DNA of 25,364 bases, from the IMG/VR virus record IMGVR_UViG_3300030430_000877, positions 1-25,364 of that record, one strand, 5' to 3'. Positions within the stretch are counted from its first letter, which is position 1. Each line of letters starts with the position of its first letter. Shown here piece by piece: positions 8,851 to 17,443 of the stretch. The stretch comes from a virus. The position numbers and the translations under genes are program-made. Under the pieces are notes generated by a model. It was not told where the DNA came from. It saw only the letters and a list, made by a program, of their open reading frames with translations, and searched no databases.

Positions 8851-11508
8851 ATGAGTTGCGTTCAAGAAATCATTGATGCCGCAAAGAAGGCCGGGGTTGT
8901 CCTTGATGATGAAGAGGCGCAAGAGGTTTTTGATGTTCTAACTGAGCGTTTACAGAAACGAGTTGAGAACGCTGGCGAAGGTGAAGAGCTAGAGGTCTTT
9001 AATCTTGCAAGAGAGATAGCAAAGCAAGCCAGAATCAATGCAGTCATGCAAAAGCGCAACCGATTGCTAAACGCCAAAGCATACGCTGATATTATGCGAT
9101 TTGTTTCTAAGTCGGATGACCCAGCGGAGGCTTTGTCAGCCATAATGGTTGGCAGTTTTAGATACGCAGAAAGCGGTCAGAACAGTGTTGATGCGCGTCA
9201 ACAGGCGATTATGAGCAAACACGCTGGGGAGATGTTGGCTGCTTTGACCAATGAAAGATTAGACAAACTGTTTGTTAGCAAAGAGTTAGAGCCGTTGATC
9301 TTTGAAGCCATGTTTGACCCAGAGGGATTTGATGTCAATGTAGCTGGCGGCAAAGAGGCAAAGCGTGTAGCAGAGATCATACAGATTACACAAAAACGTA
9401 TGTTGAAGCGCAAAAACCAGCAAGGCGCAATGATTGCAGAGTTGAAAAACTACGCTGTAAGACAGTCACACGATCCAATATTGTTGAGGGCTGGAGCTAA
9501 AACAGATGCAGAACTAGATGCTGCAAGAGCTTCTTGGGTTGAATACATGCTCAAGCCAGATGTGCTTGATCCTAAGACATTTGAAAACAAACCACCAACG
9601 AGAAATGGTGAGCCATACACAAACGAGCAATTTTTAGGCGATATGTGGGACAATTTGGTTTCTGGTCAGCACAGTAAAGTTGATGCTCTAAGAGGTGATG
9701 ACGGTCAAATTGACAGTTTCGCATCATTTACTGGCCCAGCAAATTTAGCAAAGAAACTAAGCCAAAGCCGTATCATACATTTCAAAACTGGCAAGGCGGC
9801 TCATGCTTACATGAAGAAATATAGCAGAATGAGTTTGTCTGACGCTGTGTTGAATGGCATCACACATGATGCTCAAGCTATTGGTTTGATGGAAAGGTTT
9901 GGCACAAATCCGAAAGCCATGTTTGAGCGGATCAAACAAGATCTGAAGGATGTAAATAAAAACAATGCAAACCGAATAGACAAAATTGTCAAAAGAGAAG
10001 CATCTTTTATCGGTAACATAAATCATCAGTTTAGCGAACTTGATGGTACGACAAGAGCGAGAGGGGCCGCAAGACCTGTTATGTTTGGGGCAGATTTTGC
10101 TGGGATAGCGGCTGGTTGGCGCATGTTGCAGAACATGTCAAAGCTAGGAATGGCAACGATTACATCGTTTTCTGACATAGCTAGTAAGGCGTCCTTCATA
10201 AACTCGCGTACAGATCGTGGTATTTTTACATCATACGCTAGAGCGTTTAGTGATGTGTTTAGAAACTACAGTTCAAAAGATCAAAAGCGGCTGGCTTTTC
10301 TTTTGGGCGTGGGTGTTGATGGGTACAACGGAGATGTGTTTGCTAGATTTGGTGCAAATGATAGTGGGCCGGGGAAACTGGCAAAAGCACACAATATATT
10401 TTTTAGACTTAATGGCATGAACTATTGGAACAACGCACAAAAAGTTGGTGTTGCTAAAATGCTTGCGGCTGATCTTGCAACATATGCAGACACAGGTTTT
10501 GGTGACATCCCGGCAGCAACTAGGTTTGATCTTCAAAGGTATGGCATTAACGAAACAGAATGGAACTTGATGCGTCAGATGCAACTCACTGCTATTGATG
10601 GCAACAAGTACATGACATCCTCTGGGGTTGATGCTTTGTCAGACTCAGACATAGCACAAGCGGCGTTGGCAAAGGTAAACGAAACCAGAAAACGTAAGTT
10701 AAAACAGCCTACACAGGCCATGATTGACAAGTACCGTGACGATTTGTCAACAAAGATAGCCACATATCTTACAGATGCAGCCGACACTGCTATTCCCACT
10801 CCGGGTGCGAAAGAACGTGCTATAATGAACCAAGGCACAGCTAGAGGCACGATTATCGGTGAAGCATTGAGAGCGATAATGCAGTTAAAGGGTTTCCCAA
10901 TCACCATCGTTTCAAAGGGTATGGCTGGTCAATATTATTCAAAAAAGCAACTAGCTGGCATGGCTCCGAATGACAAACAGTTTTCATCTAGCGGCATGGT
11001 GGGTCTGGCACAGATGATGGTTGGCGCAACTATGATGGGCTATCTGTCAGTGCAGTTGAAAGAAATTTTAAAAGGCAAAGAGCCGTTAGAGGTGTTTAGC
11101 GATGAGACAGCTTTGAACTTAGAATTGTTAACGAAAGCTATGGTTCAAGGTGGCGGTATGGGTATATATGGGGACTTTTTGTTTGGCGAGTACAACAAGT
11201 ATGGTCAGTCTTTAACGCAAGGCTTGTTTGGCCCTACCTTTGGGTCAATAGACGACATACACAGAATATATAGCAATGTTTTATCAGGAGATGTCGAAGC
11301 CATTACAAGAAATGCTACACGCTTTGCAGTGAGCAACACACCGGGTTATAATCTGTTTTACACAAAAACAGCTTTGGACTACCTGTTTATTTATGGATTG
11401 ATGGAACGAGCAAACCCCGGTTACTTGCGTAGAATGGAACGGCGTATGAAACGTGACATGGAGCAAGAGTTTTATTTTCCACCAAGCAGATATGCAAATA
11501 CCTTTTAA
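8851..11508 (+). CDS. Internal virion protein, C-terminal part of a gp16-like ejection protein
   Basis: 885 residues. ATG 8851 follows a GAGG site overlapping the end of the previous ORF, one base after its stop and in the +1 frame. The C-terminal third carries the pattern typical of marine podovirus ejection proteins: LKGFPITIVSKGM, a Met/Gly-rich amphipathic stretch (MVGLAQMMVGATMMGYLSVQ), then FAVSNTPGYNLFYTKTALDY and a final basic helix PGYLRRMERRMKRDMEQE. Together with the upstream ORF it would equal one long gp16-type chain (1481 residues). In this frame a TGA sits at 8839-8841, so a fusion by frameshifting would need a +1 slip within about 8 bases. Two separate chains are more likely. 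Confidence 0.7.
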   Translation: MSCVQEIIDAAKKAGVVLDDEEAQEVFDVLTERLQKRVENAGEGEELEVFNLAREIAKQARINAVMQKRNRLLNAKAYADIMRFVSKSDDPAEALSAIMVGSFRYAESGQNSVDARQQAIMSKHAGEMLAALTNERLDKLFVSKELEPLIFEAMFDPEGFDVNVAGGKEAKRVAEIIQITQKRMLKRKNQQGAMIAELKNYAVRQSHDPILLRAGAKTDAELDAARASWVEYMLKPDVLDPKTFENKPPTRNGEPYTNEQFLGDMWDNLVSGQHSKVDALRGDDGQIDSFASFTGPANLAKKLSQSRIIHFKTGKAAHAYMKKYSRMSLSDAVLNGITHDAQAIGLMERFGTNPKAMFERIKQDLKDVNKNNANRIDKIVKREASFIGNINHQFSELDGTTRARGAARPVMFGADFAGIAAGWRMLQNMSKLGMATITSFSDIASKASFINSRTDRGIFTSYARAFSDVFRNYSSKDQKRLAFLLGVGVDGYNGDVFARFGANDSGPGKLAKAHNIFFRLNGMNYWNNAQKVGVAKMLAADLATYADTGFGDIPAATRFDLQRYGINETEWNLMRQMQLTAIDGNKYMTSSGVDALSDSDIAQAALAKVNETRKRKLKQPTQAMIDKYRDDLSTKIATYLTDAADTAIPTPGAKERAIMNQGTARGTIIGEALRAIMQLKGFPITIVSKGMAGQYYSKKQLAGMAPNDKQFSSSGMVGLAQMMVGATMMGYLSVQLKEILKGKEPLEVFSDETALNLELLTKAMVQGGGMGIYGDFLFGEYNKYGQSLTQGLFGPTFGSIDDIHRIYSNVLSGDVEAITRNATRFAVSNTPGYNLFYTKTALDYLFIYGLMERANPGYLRRMERRMKRDMEQEFYFPPSRYANTF

Positions 11509-11540
11509 TCTGCTAGATTACATAGCTACTGGAGATTGAT

Positions 11541-12938
11541 ATGACAGTTAGTAGCACAACAACCAAAAGAAGCGCCAGCGGTGACGGATCTAACGATACG
11601 TTTTCGTATAACTTCAAGATATTTGATGATGATGATATTACAGTCATCATTCGTACTGACTCGACAGGCGCAGAAACCACTAAAACTAAAACAACTCACT
11701 ACACTGTAACAGGTGTTGGGAGTGCCAGTGGTGGAAATGTTGTGTTTACATCTGGCAACATACCAGCAAGCGGTGAAACAGTTGTGTTGCTACGCACAAC
11801 CGCTAGGACACAGCTAACAGATTATGTGGCTAACGATCCATTTCCAGCGGCTACACATGAAGATGCGTTAGATAAACTGACATTCATTGTGCAAGAGTTG
11901 GAAGAAGAGATTGGTCGTGCTATCAAACTGTCAAAAACAAATGTGATTGCCACTGCTGAATTTACAGTTGGCGCATCTGATCGTGCAAACAAGACACTTA
12001 GTTTTGATAGTAGTGGTGATTTGACAGTCACTGAGGGCAAGGTTGACACTGTTACAGCTTCAGCGTCTGCTTTGTCTGCCGGGGCCACACCCACAGCGTC
12101 AGCGACATACACTGCCAGTAACGGTGCGCTTGCCATAGCTTTTGGCATTCCGGCTGGTGCAACAGGCCCAACTGGCCCTGCTGGTGGCGGTCTTGCTGAT
12201 TTATCAGCGGACACAACACCGCAACTTGGTGGTGACTTAGATGTAAATGGCAAAGATATTGTCACCGTATCTAATGCTGATATTGAGTTGCTCCCGGATG
12301 GCACTGGTAAAACAGTTCTTAAAGGTAATACCAATCCTGGCACTATAGTATTCAATTGCGAATCAAACAGTCACGGTCAGACTGTTAAGGGTCAGCCGCA
12401 TAGTGCTGGTGTCACAAATACACTGACGCTGCCCCCGGGTGGTGATGGTGAACTGGTCAGCACTGTTGCTACACAACAGCTTACAAATAAAACAATACCT
12501 GATGATGAAAAGCTGTTCTTTGGCACAGGCAATGATGGTTACATAGAGTATGATGAGAATGGTGATGATCGCCTCAAGATAGGCGGTACAAACATTGAGT
12601 TTGAAAAAGCTGTTATTGGCAAAACTGATACAGACACATCAAACACAGGTAGCGTTACACTTGATTTTGCCACAAACCAAAATTTTGTTTTGACACTTAC
12701 AGGCGCTGTTACACTTGCAAATCCGACTACAGAGTTAGTTGGCCAAACGGGCTTTATTGTATTTATACAGGACGGTACAGGTGGCAGGGCTGTATCACTT
12801 GACACGCAATACAAAACAGTTGGTGGTGTAAATACACTTACTTTGTCATCAGCAGCAAACGCGATTGACATAGTTCCTTATGTCGTGTCAGCGGCTGATA
12901 CTATTTTATTGGGTGCGTCCCAGTTGGCGTTTAGTTAG
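11541..12938 (+). CDS. Tail fibre protein with T7 gp17-type attachment domain
   Basis: 465 residues. The first ~135 match the T7 tail-fibre N-terminal domain that docks on the gp11/gp12 tail: DGSNDTFSYNFKIFDDDDI, a VVLLRTTARTQLTDY strand pair, and FPAATHEDALDKL followed by a helix (about 105-130) leading to the shaft. A short collagen-like GATGPTGPAGGG segment lies near 206-216, then LGGDLDVNGKDI typical of phage fibre shafts, and a C-terminal beta domain (about 365-465) rich in Thr/Val/Gly. ATG 11541 has TGGAG upstream. It probably carries or positions the larger adhesin encoded next, a two-gene fibre arrangement inferred from adjacency. Confidence 0.85.
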   Translation: MTVSSTTTKRSASGDGSNDTFSYNFKIFDDDDITVIIRTDSTGAETTKTKTTHYTVTGVGSASGGNVVFTSGNIPASGETVVLLRTTARTQLTDYVANDPFPAATHEDALDKLTFIVQELEEEIGRAIKLSKTNVIATAEFTVGASDRANKTLSFDSSGDLTVTEGKVDTVTASASALSAGATPTASATYTASNGALAIAFGIPAGATGPTGPAGGGLADLSADTTPQLGGDLDVNGKDIVTVSNADIELLPDGTGKTVLKGNTNPGTIVFNCESNSHGQTVKGQPHSAGVTNTLTLPPGGDGELVSTVATQQLTNKTIPDDEKLFFGTGNDGYIEYDENGDDRLKIGGTNIEFEKAVIGKTDTDTSNTGSVTLDFATNQNFVLTLTGAVTLANPTTELVGQTGFIVFIQDGTGGRAVSLDTQYKTVGGVNTLTLSSAANAIDIVPYVVSAADTILLGASQLAFS

Positions 12939-12947
12939 GGGGCTGAT

Positions 12948-15347
12948 ATGTCAGGGCCAATAGGTTCAAGCCAATGGATGTATTCTACTGGGGCGGCAAG
13001 TTTCTTTAGCCACACCGTTAGCCATTCTTTGCGCCTTAATGGAACTAATGCTTATTTAAGTAAAACTAATTTTGGAACCGCCACAAATACATCTAAACGG
13101 ACATTTTCAACATGGATCAAAACTTGCGATGATAGCTACTCGAACTATGACCATATTGTAGGGGCTGGGTCTAGTAATATTGATGGGTTTGGGTTTGACT
13201 CCAGCGCGAAATTTGCATTTTTGCGACTTGGCTCGGATGTTCAAACAGGAACAGCCCGGATAAGAGATGTAAACGCTTGGATGCATGTCATGTTCACTTG
13301 GGACTCTACTGCTGGGAATTGGTACATCTACATAAACGGAGTGCAAGATTCAACAGGCACTGCGAGTGCAGCACTGACTAAACTAGGTCAGAGCGGTCAG
13401 ACCAACACAATCGGAAAGCGAAGCAACGCTGGACAGTATATACATGGCTATTTGGCCCAAACAGTTTTTCTTGATGGCACAATTGGCAGTGTTAGTGATT
13501 TCGGAGAAACTAAAGATGGTATATGGATACCTAAAGATATTTCAGCCGCTGGTCTTACGTTTGGAACTAACGGATATTTTTTAGATTATGCGGATAGCAG
13601 TGATTTAGGGAAGGATGTCAGTGGGCAAGGTAATCATTGGACGTCAAACAATCTAGCTGCTGAAGATCAATTCCCGGATAGCTGCACTAATAGTTTTGCG
13701 ACTTTAAACTCTGTACATTATCACCCAAACATAAATTTTTCAGAGGGTAATTTACGTCATCAAAACTCATCAAACCAACGTGGTGTAGTTGGGGGATTTT
13801 TATTGCCTAAATCTGGCGTTTGGTACTGGGAACATCTGTCAGTATCTTTTAATTACCCAACAGACCACGAGTTACATTCTGTTGGTATTAATGTTCCCGA
13901 AGTAGATTTAGATGGTACACGGGGAGGCCGCAGTACAGGCGTAACTTATGCTTCAAATAATGGTCAAAAATATGTAGAAAGCGGAACAGGCGCTACTTAT
14001 GGAGCTAGCTGGGAAGAAAATGACATTATTGGCGTTGAATTTGATGCGGATAGCGGCACAATTAATTTTAGTAAAAATGGCACATTTCAAGGTGATATAT
14101 CTATAACAGCCAGTAAAGATTGGTTGCCTTTTGTTGGTATGGGTGGCGGTACATCAAGCTCTGTTGGTATATTTAACTTTGGTCAGGACAGTAGTTTTTC
14201 GGGACAAAAAACCAGCGGTTCTGCAAATGCGTCAGATGCAAACGGTGTCGGTGATTTTTATTACTCACCACCATCAGGTGCATTAGCCCTTTGCACATCC
14301 AACTTACCAGACCCAACAATTGGCCCCGGACAAACCGAACAAGCTGACGATAACTTTAATACGGTGCTTTTTAGTGGCACTGGGGCAAATCAAACAGTAA
14401 CTGGCTTTAACTTTCAGCCCGATTTTGTATGGAACAAAACTCGCAATCAAACCAGACATCACACCATTAATGACAGCGTGCGTGGTGGCGGACATTTGAA
14501 ACCCTCAAACACAGACCAAGAAGGTTCAAGCACAATTTCTGCTTATAATTCTGACGGATATGATTGGACGTATGAGGGAACCAATGTATGGTACGATAGT
14601 AGCGCGACAGTTGTTTCATGGGCTTGGAAAGCTGGCGGCAGCGCATCAAGCAACAGCAATGGCACAATAACCTCAAGCGTATCGGCTAATCAGAATGCAG
14701 GGTTTAGCATAGTGTCATATACTGGAAACGCTACTGATGGCGCAACTGTAGGTCATGGATTATCTCAAACCGCTGAAGCAGTTCTGGTAAAACGCAGAGA
14801 TAATGCAGCGCATTGGCAGTACCTCCACAAAAATCTAGCGTCTGGAAAGGTTCTTTTGCTTAGTTCTACTAACGGAGAAGATTCGTATTCAGGTTTCTCA
14901 GGTGGTGGGATCGATAACTTAGCCAGCACAACTTTTTCATTAGAAGATGGCTCATCAAACGGTGATAATGTTAATGCAAGTGGCGGCACATATATAGCTT
15001 ACTGTTTCCACAGCGTTGAAGGTTACAGTAAAATAGGAGAGTTTAAAGGAAATTCAAGTTCAGATGGCACGTTTGTTTATCTAGGTTTCAGGCCAGCGTG
15101 GGTTCTGATAAAGTCCACTAGTTCGGGTGCAAGTTGGTGTATTTTTGATAATAAACGAGAGGGGTATAATGTTGATAATGATCTTATGCGAGTTGCCGCC
15201 GCTACCGAACAAACAGATGATGATGTAGACTTTGTTAGTAACGGGCTAAAATTTCGTAGATCATCTACTAACTTTAATAATAGTTCACATACATACGTTT
15301 ATCTCGCTTTTGCCGAAGCCCCATTTAAATTTGCGAACGCACGATAG
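12948..15347 (+). CDS. Receptor-binding / adhesin protein with LamG-like and SPRY-like domains
   Basis: 799 residues. About 20-175 form a concanavalin-like LamG jellyroll: SHSLRLNGTNAYLSKTNFG, a FSTWIKT strand, then WMHVMFTWDSTAGNWYIYIN and GYLAQTVFLDG. About 285-415 resemble a SPRY/B30.2 domain (SGVWYWEHL, GVTYASNNGQ, DIIGVEFDADSGTINFSKNG). The last ~330 residues (from FNTVLFSGTGANQTVTGFNF) are a Trp-rich beta region with VVSWAWKAGGS, FSIVSYTGNATDGATVGHGL and a closing HTYVYLAFAEAPF, widespread in marine phage tail proteins. Both N-terminal folds commonly bind glycans or proteins, so a host-recognition role is likely. The strand order can be read but no ligand can be named. Confidence 0.75.
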   Translation: MSGPIGSSQWMYSTGAASFFSHTVSHSLRLNGTNAYLSKTNFGTATNTSKRTFSTWIKTCDDSYSNYDHIVGAGSSNIDGFGFDSSAKFAFLRLGSDVQTGTARIRDVNAWMHVMFTWDSTAGNWYIYINGVQDSTGTASAALTKLGQSGQTNTIGKRSNAGQYIHGYLAQTVFLDGTIGSVSDFGETKDGIWIPKDISAAGLTFGTNGYFLDYADSSDLGKDVSGQGNHWTSNNLAAEDQFPDSCTNSFATLNSVHYHPNINFSEGNLRHQNSSNQRGVVGGFLLPKSGVWYWEHLSVSFNYPTDHELHSVGINVPEVDLDGTRGGRSTGVTYASNNGQKYVESGTGATYGASWEENDIIGVEFDADSGTINFSKNGTFQGDISITASKDWLPFVGMGGGTSSSVGIFNFGQDSSFSGQKTSGSANASDANGVGDFYYSPPSGALALCTSNLPDPTIGPGQTEQADDNFNTVLFSGTGANQTVTGFNFQPDFVWNKTRNQTRHHTINDSVRGGGHLKPSNTDQEGSSTISAYNSDGYDWTYEGTNVWYDSSATVVSWAWKAGGSASSNSNGTITSSVSANQNAGFSIVSYTGNATDGATVGHGLSQTAEAVLVKRRDNAAHWQYLHKNLASGKVLLLSSTNGEDSYSGFSGGGIDNLASTTFSLEDGSSNGDNVNASGGTYIAYCFHSVEGYSKIGEFKGNSSSDGTFVYLGFRPAWVLIKSTSSGASWCIFDNKREGYNVDNDLMRVAAATEQTDDDVDFVSNGLKFRRSSTNFNNSSHTYVYLAFAEAPFKFANAR

Positions 15348-15356
15348 GAGAAACTC

Positions 15357-15926
15357 ATGCCTTGGAAATATAAAGATCGCATCATTCGTGCTGGCAAAGC
15401 ATGGGTAGATGATAACGGTATAAAGCATCCCAATATATGGATGCGCTGGACAGACGCTGAGAAAAAAGCATTTGGTCTGACATGGGAAGATTCACCAGCA
15501 TCAGAAGCACCCTTTGATAACAGATTTTATCATGGCAGAAAAACTGATGGCACATTGATTTCAAAAAGCCTGACAGATGTAAACGAAGTAGATGAAGATG
15601 GTAAGGCGTTATTAGATGTAGATGGTAAACAGATCGTAACGCTGGGCCTCAAGTCTATAGCGATTGCACAAGTCAAGACAGAAGCGGCTGGGCTGCTTGC
15701 GCCATACGATTGGTATGTCACTCGCAAAGCAGAGACTAACAAAGCCATACCGTCTGATGTCAGCACCTACAGAACAGCGGTCAGAACGTCATGCGAAAAA
15801 ATTGAGACAGCAATCAATGCTGTAAAAACTCATGCAAAATTTATGGCATTGTACGATACCCCGGTTGATAGTGACGGAAATCCAACAGGCAATGCGCCAA
15901 TTAGTGACTGGCCTGATGCTATCTGA
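15357..15926 (+). CDS. Probable tail-fibre assembly protein / fibre accessory protein
   Basis: 189 residues, ATG with AGGAG upstream (TAGGAGAAACTC). The N-terminus (MPWKYKDRIIRAGKAWVDDN) is the opening seen next to fibre genes in marine phages. The C-terminal half has a pattern also seen in fibre-assembly (DUF4376-like) proteins: AAGLLAPYDWYVTRKAE, then IPSDVSTYRTAVRTSCEKIE, residues about 108-150. Such proteins help fibres fold and trimerise and follow their fibre gene, as here. The call combines motif and position. It could instead be a small structural part of the fibre. Confidence 0.55.
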   Translation: MPWKYKDRIIRAGKAWVDDNGIKHPNIWMRWTDAEKKAFGLTWEDSPASEAPFDNRFYHGRKTDGTLISKSLTDVNEVDEDGKALLDVDGKQIVTLGLKSIAIAQVKTEAAGLLAPYDWYVTRKAETNKAIPSDVSTYRTAVRTSCEKIETAINAVKTHAKFMALYDTPVDSDGNPTGNAPISDWPDAI

Positions 15927-16426
15927 TGGAGCCAGTAACGACAGCAATAGCTGCTGTTACCGCAGCGTCCAATGCGATTGCTTTTATCAAGGCTCGCATA
16001 AATGATGCACAATCTGTTGCTGATATTTCACAACAAATCGGCACACTGTTTGACTGTCAAAAAAAACTTAATGAGGAACGTAACAAGCAAGCTGGTGTTG
16101 GTGATATCAAATTTCAAAGCAGTATTGATGCAGTTCTTGAAGCTAAAAAATTACAGGAGCAAATGCAAGAAATCAAAACTATGATTAACTTGCGGTTTGG
16201 CCCAGACACATGGCAGGAGATTGTCAACCATCATAATCAGAAACTTAGGCAACAAAAGGAAGCGCAAAAAGCGGCGCGTAGGGAGGCTGCCAGAAGGGCC
16301 AAGGAAATTGAAGAAACGATTAAAACAACGCTACTTGTCACCTGTATTATCGCGGTAGCCGTGGCATTATTTGTTTTCTTGTTTGCTACTATTGCTCAAA
16401 GCAGTGCAGAAGAGATTGTGTTATGA
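15926..16426 (+). CDS. Coiled-coil protein with C-terminal membrane helix
   Basis: 166 residues; TGATG overlap with the preceding stop. There is an Ala-rich N-terminal helix, a long basic coiled coil (about 45-130, including QKEAQKAARREAARRAKEIE) and one clear transmembrane helix near 135-157 (VTCIIAVAVALFVFLFATI) with a short tail. It is a C-tail anchored protein in the lysis/late end of the operon. I do not recognise a named family. The topology (helix at the C-terminus) does not match an inner-membrane spanin. It overlaps the next gene by ATGA. Confidence 0.6.
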   Translation: MEPVTTAIAAVTAASNAIAFIKARINDAQSVADISQQIGTLFDCQKKLNEERNKQAGVGDIKFQSSIDAVLEAKKLQEQMQEIKTMINLRFGPDTWQEIVNHHNQKLRQQKEAQKAARREAARRAKEIEETIKTTLLVTCIIAVAVALFVFLFATIAQSSAEEIVL

Positions 16427-16638
16427 CTGACTGGTGGAAGAGATACATACAGTTTAATCTTACAGCTAAGCTTACGATGCTTGCTTCTGTTGCTATGTCA
16501 TGGCGTTGTGCAGAATGGTTTATGAATCTTGAAAATCCAACAACGCAGCAATCTGCATTTGTATCTGTTATCATGGGGGTGATGACAGGCGTTTATGGTA
16601 TCTATCTTGGCAAAGAGGCAAGGACAACAAAAGAATGA
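16423..16638 (+). CDS. Small two-helix membrane protein, holin candidate
   Basis: 71 residues, ATGA overlap with the upstream gene. Two hydrophobic segments are visible: about 12-33 (LTAKLTMLASVAMSWRC) and about 43-62 (SAFVSVIMGVMTGVYGIYLG). The N-terminus has aromatic and basic residues and the tail is charged (KEARTTKE). The size, two-helix layout and charged tail suit a class II holin, and the endolysin lies 1.1 kb downstream. The 114-residue protein encoded at 16911 is the competing holin candidate. Confidence 0.5.
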   Translation: MTDWWKRYIQFNLTAKLTMLASVAMSWRCAEWFMNLENPTTQQSAFVSVIMGVMTGVYGIYLGKEARTTKE

Positions 16639-16805
16639 AAAAGACTGTGTATGTTTTTTGGGGTGGGCGGCGTTACTATGGATGGGTAGAAAATGAAAGA
16701 AACATTATACATTTTAGTTATAAGCATGTGGGGGAGCGATGGTGTTACAAATCATCCCATAGGTCAAATGGCACTTCAACAGCCAATGACCTTAGAGCAA
16801 TGTAA
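16635..16805 (+). CDS. Possible small overlapping ORF
   Basis: A 56-residue frame opens with ATGA on the stop of the two-helix gene (MKKTVYVFWGGRRYYGWVEN...), with AAGGAC nearby, and ends at TAA 16803-16805. Its last 38 codons overlap the 73-residue gene at 16693 in another frame. For it: tight start coupling, and it fills a 54-base gap in a block that otherwise has none. Against it: the C-terminal half (SHRSNGTSTAND) looks like out-of-frame reading of the neighbour. Confidence 0.3.
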   Translation: MKKTVYVFWGGRRYYGWVENERNIIHFSYKHVGERWCYKSSHRSNGTSTANDLRAM

Positions 16806-16914
16806 CTGGCTTCGATCAGATGGCATGTGGCACAAGTCTACCAACAACAAATTTTATTTCATGGTTCCACAGTGCTTTCCAGAAGAATGTTCTGGTAAGG
16901 AGAGATGCGAATGA
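16693..16914 (+). CDS. Small cysteine-containing protein of unknown function
   Basis: 73 residues with a hydrophobic N-terminal stretch (LYILVISMWG) that could be a signal or anchor, then a soluble part with four cysteines (C37, C61, C66, C72) and the segment EQCNWLRSDGMWHK. The cysteine spacing in the last 15 residues (QCFPEECSGKERC) suggests disulfides, which would fit an exported protein in the lysis region. No named family is recognised. GGATGG upstream may serve as the ribosome site. It ends with an ATGA overlap into the next gene. Confidence 0.5.
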   Translation: MKETLYILVISMWGSDGVTNHPIGQMALQQPMTLEQCNWLRSDGMWHKSTNNKFYFMVPQCFPEECSGKERCE

Positions 16915-17255
16915 TACAGCTTCTAGGTGTTGTAGGCAGTCTAGCTCAGACATTTCTTGAGGGCAAAGTCGAGAAAGAAAAAGCCAAGTCAGAAATAATG
17001 AAGACTGCTGCCCAGCATGATAGCAAGTGGGAAATGATTATGGCTGAGTCCACCAAGGGATCTTGGAAGGATGAAGTAATCACAATAGCCGTGCTAACCC
17101 CTTGTATCTTATCATTTATTCCGGGCATGGAAGATGTTGTGAAGTCAGGCTTTGAACGACTGAGTGAACTTCCAGACTGGTATCAGAACATATTGTATGT
17201 CACAATCTTGGCTGGATTGGGTCTGAAGGGGCTAGATAAGTTTAGGAGAAAATGA
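16911..17255 (+). CDS. Membrane-associated protein, second holin candidate
   Basis: 114 residues from ATG 16911, chosen because AAGGAG (16897-16902) is 8 bases upstream and the start overlaps the previous stop as ATGA; ATG 16905 would be too close to that site. There is a helical charged N-terminal half (EGKVEKEKAKSEIMKTAAQH), then a hydrophobic stretch ITIAVLTPCILSFIPGMEDV (about 57-76) and a second one ILYVTILAGLGLKGL (about 94-108). This two-segment domain after a WKDE motif is common in marine phages beside the endolysin, and holin is the usual guess. Lysis function is inferred from position. Confidence 0.5.
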   Translation: MIQLLGVVGSLAQTFLEGKVEKEKAKSEIMKTAAQHDSKWEMIMAESTKGSWKDEVITIAVLTPCILSFIPGMEDVVKSGFERLSELPDWYQNILYVTILAGLGLKGLDKFRRK

Positions 17256-17443
17256 TGCCGGGGAAACGCAAGTTTGCAAAGGTTCCTAAAACAAAAGGCG
17301 GTGTGCCAAAAAAGTATGTGCGCGGCGCAAAAAACCCAAAGAAGCGAGAGGCAGAGATCAAACGTACTGCCAAGCTGTATCGGCAGGGCAAGCTGACTCC
17401 GGCTATGATGGATCGGATTAGTAAGCAAAGGAGCAAGGGATAA
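17255..17443 (+). CDS. Small basic protein (MPG family), 62 residues
   Basis: The start at ATG 17255 is preferred over the ATG directly before it, since AGGAG (17244-17248) then lies 6 bases away and the protein begins MPGK, like two other basic proteins of this block that begin MPGH. About one third of the residues are Lys/Arg (KRKFAKVPKTKGGVPKKYV); the second half is a helix with AAELY-like spacing (REAEIKRTAKLYRQGKL). It is probably a nucleic-acid-binding or virion-associated peptide, inferred from charge alone. No family can be named. TAATG couples it to the next gene. Confidence 0.55.
   Translation: MPGKRKFAKVPKTKGGVPKKYVRGAKNPKKREAEIKRTAKLYRQGKLTPAMMDRISKQRSKG

Noticed and set aside
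8830-8855. Programmed frameshift joining the two gp16-like ORFs
   Set aside because: The second frame has a TGA at 8839-8841 and the only window is CGA TAG; no slippery sequence is visible, and the second ORF has its own ATG with a GAGG site.
12155-12192. Collagen-like protein
   Set aside because: Only about four G-x-y triplets occur, inside a phage fibre shaft where such short runs are common; not a separate feature.
11822-12355. A 177-residue open frame on the minus strand inside the tail fibre gene
   Set aside because: It is antisense to a well-supported fibre domain, composed mainly of Ser/Ala/Val/Pro, and has no start signal or neighbours; it is a shadow of the biased fibre codons.
15926-16426. 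Spanin assignment for the coiled-coil membrane protein
   Set aside because: Inner-membrane spanins have the helix at the N-terminus with the coil outside; here the helix is at the C-terminus, and no lipobox partner gene is visible.
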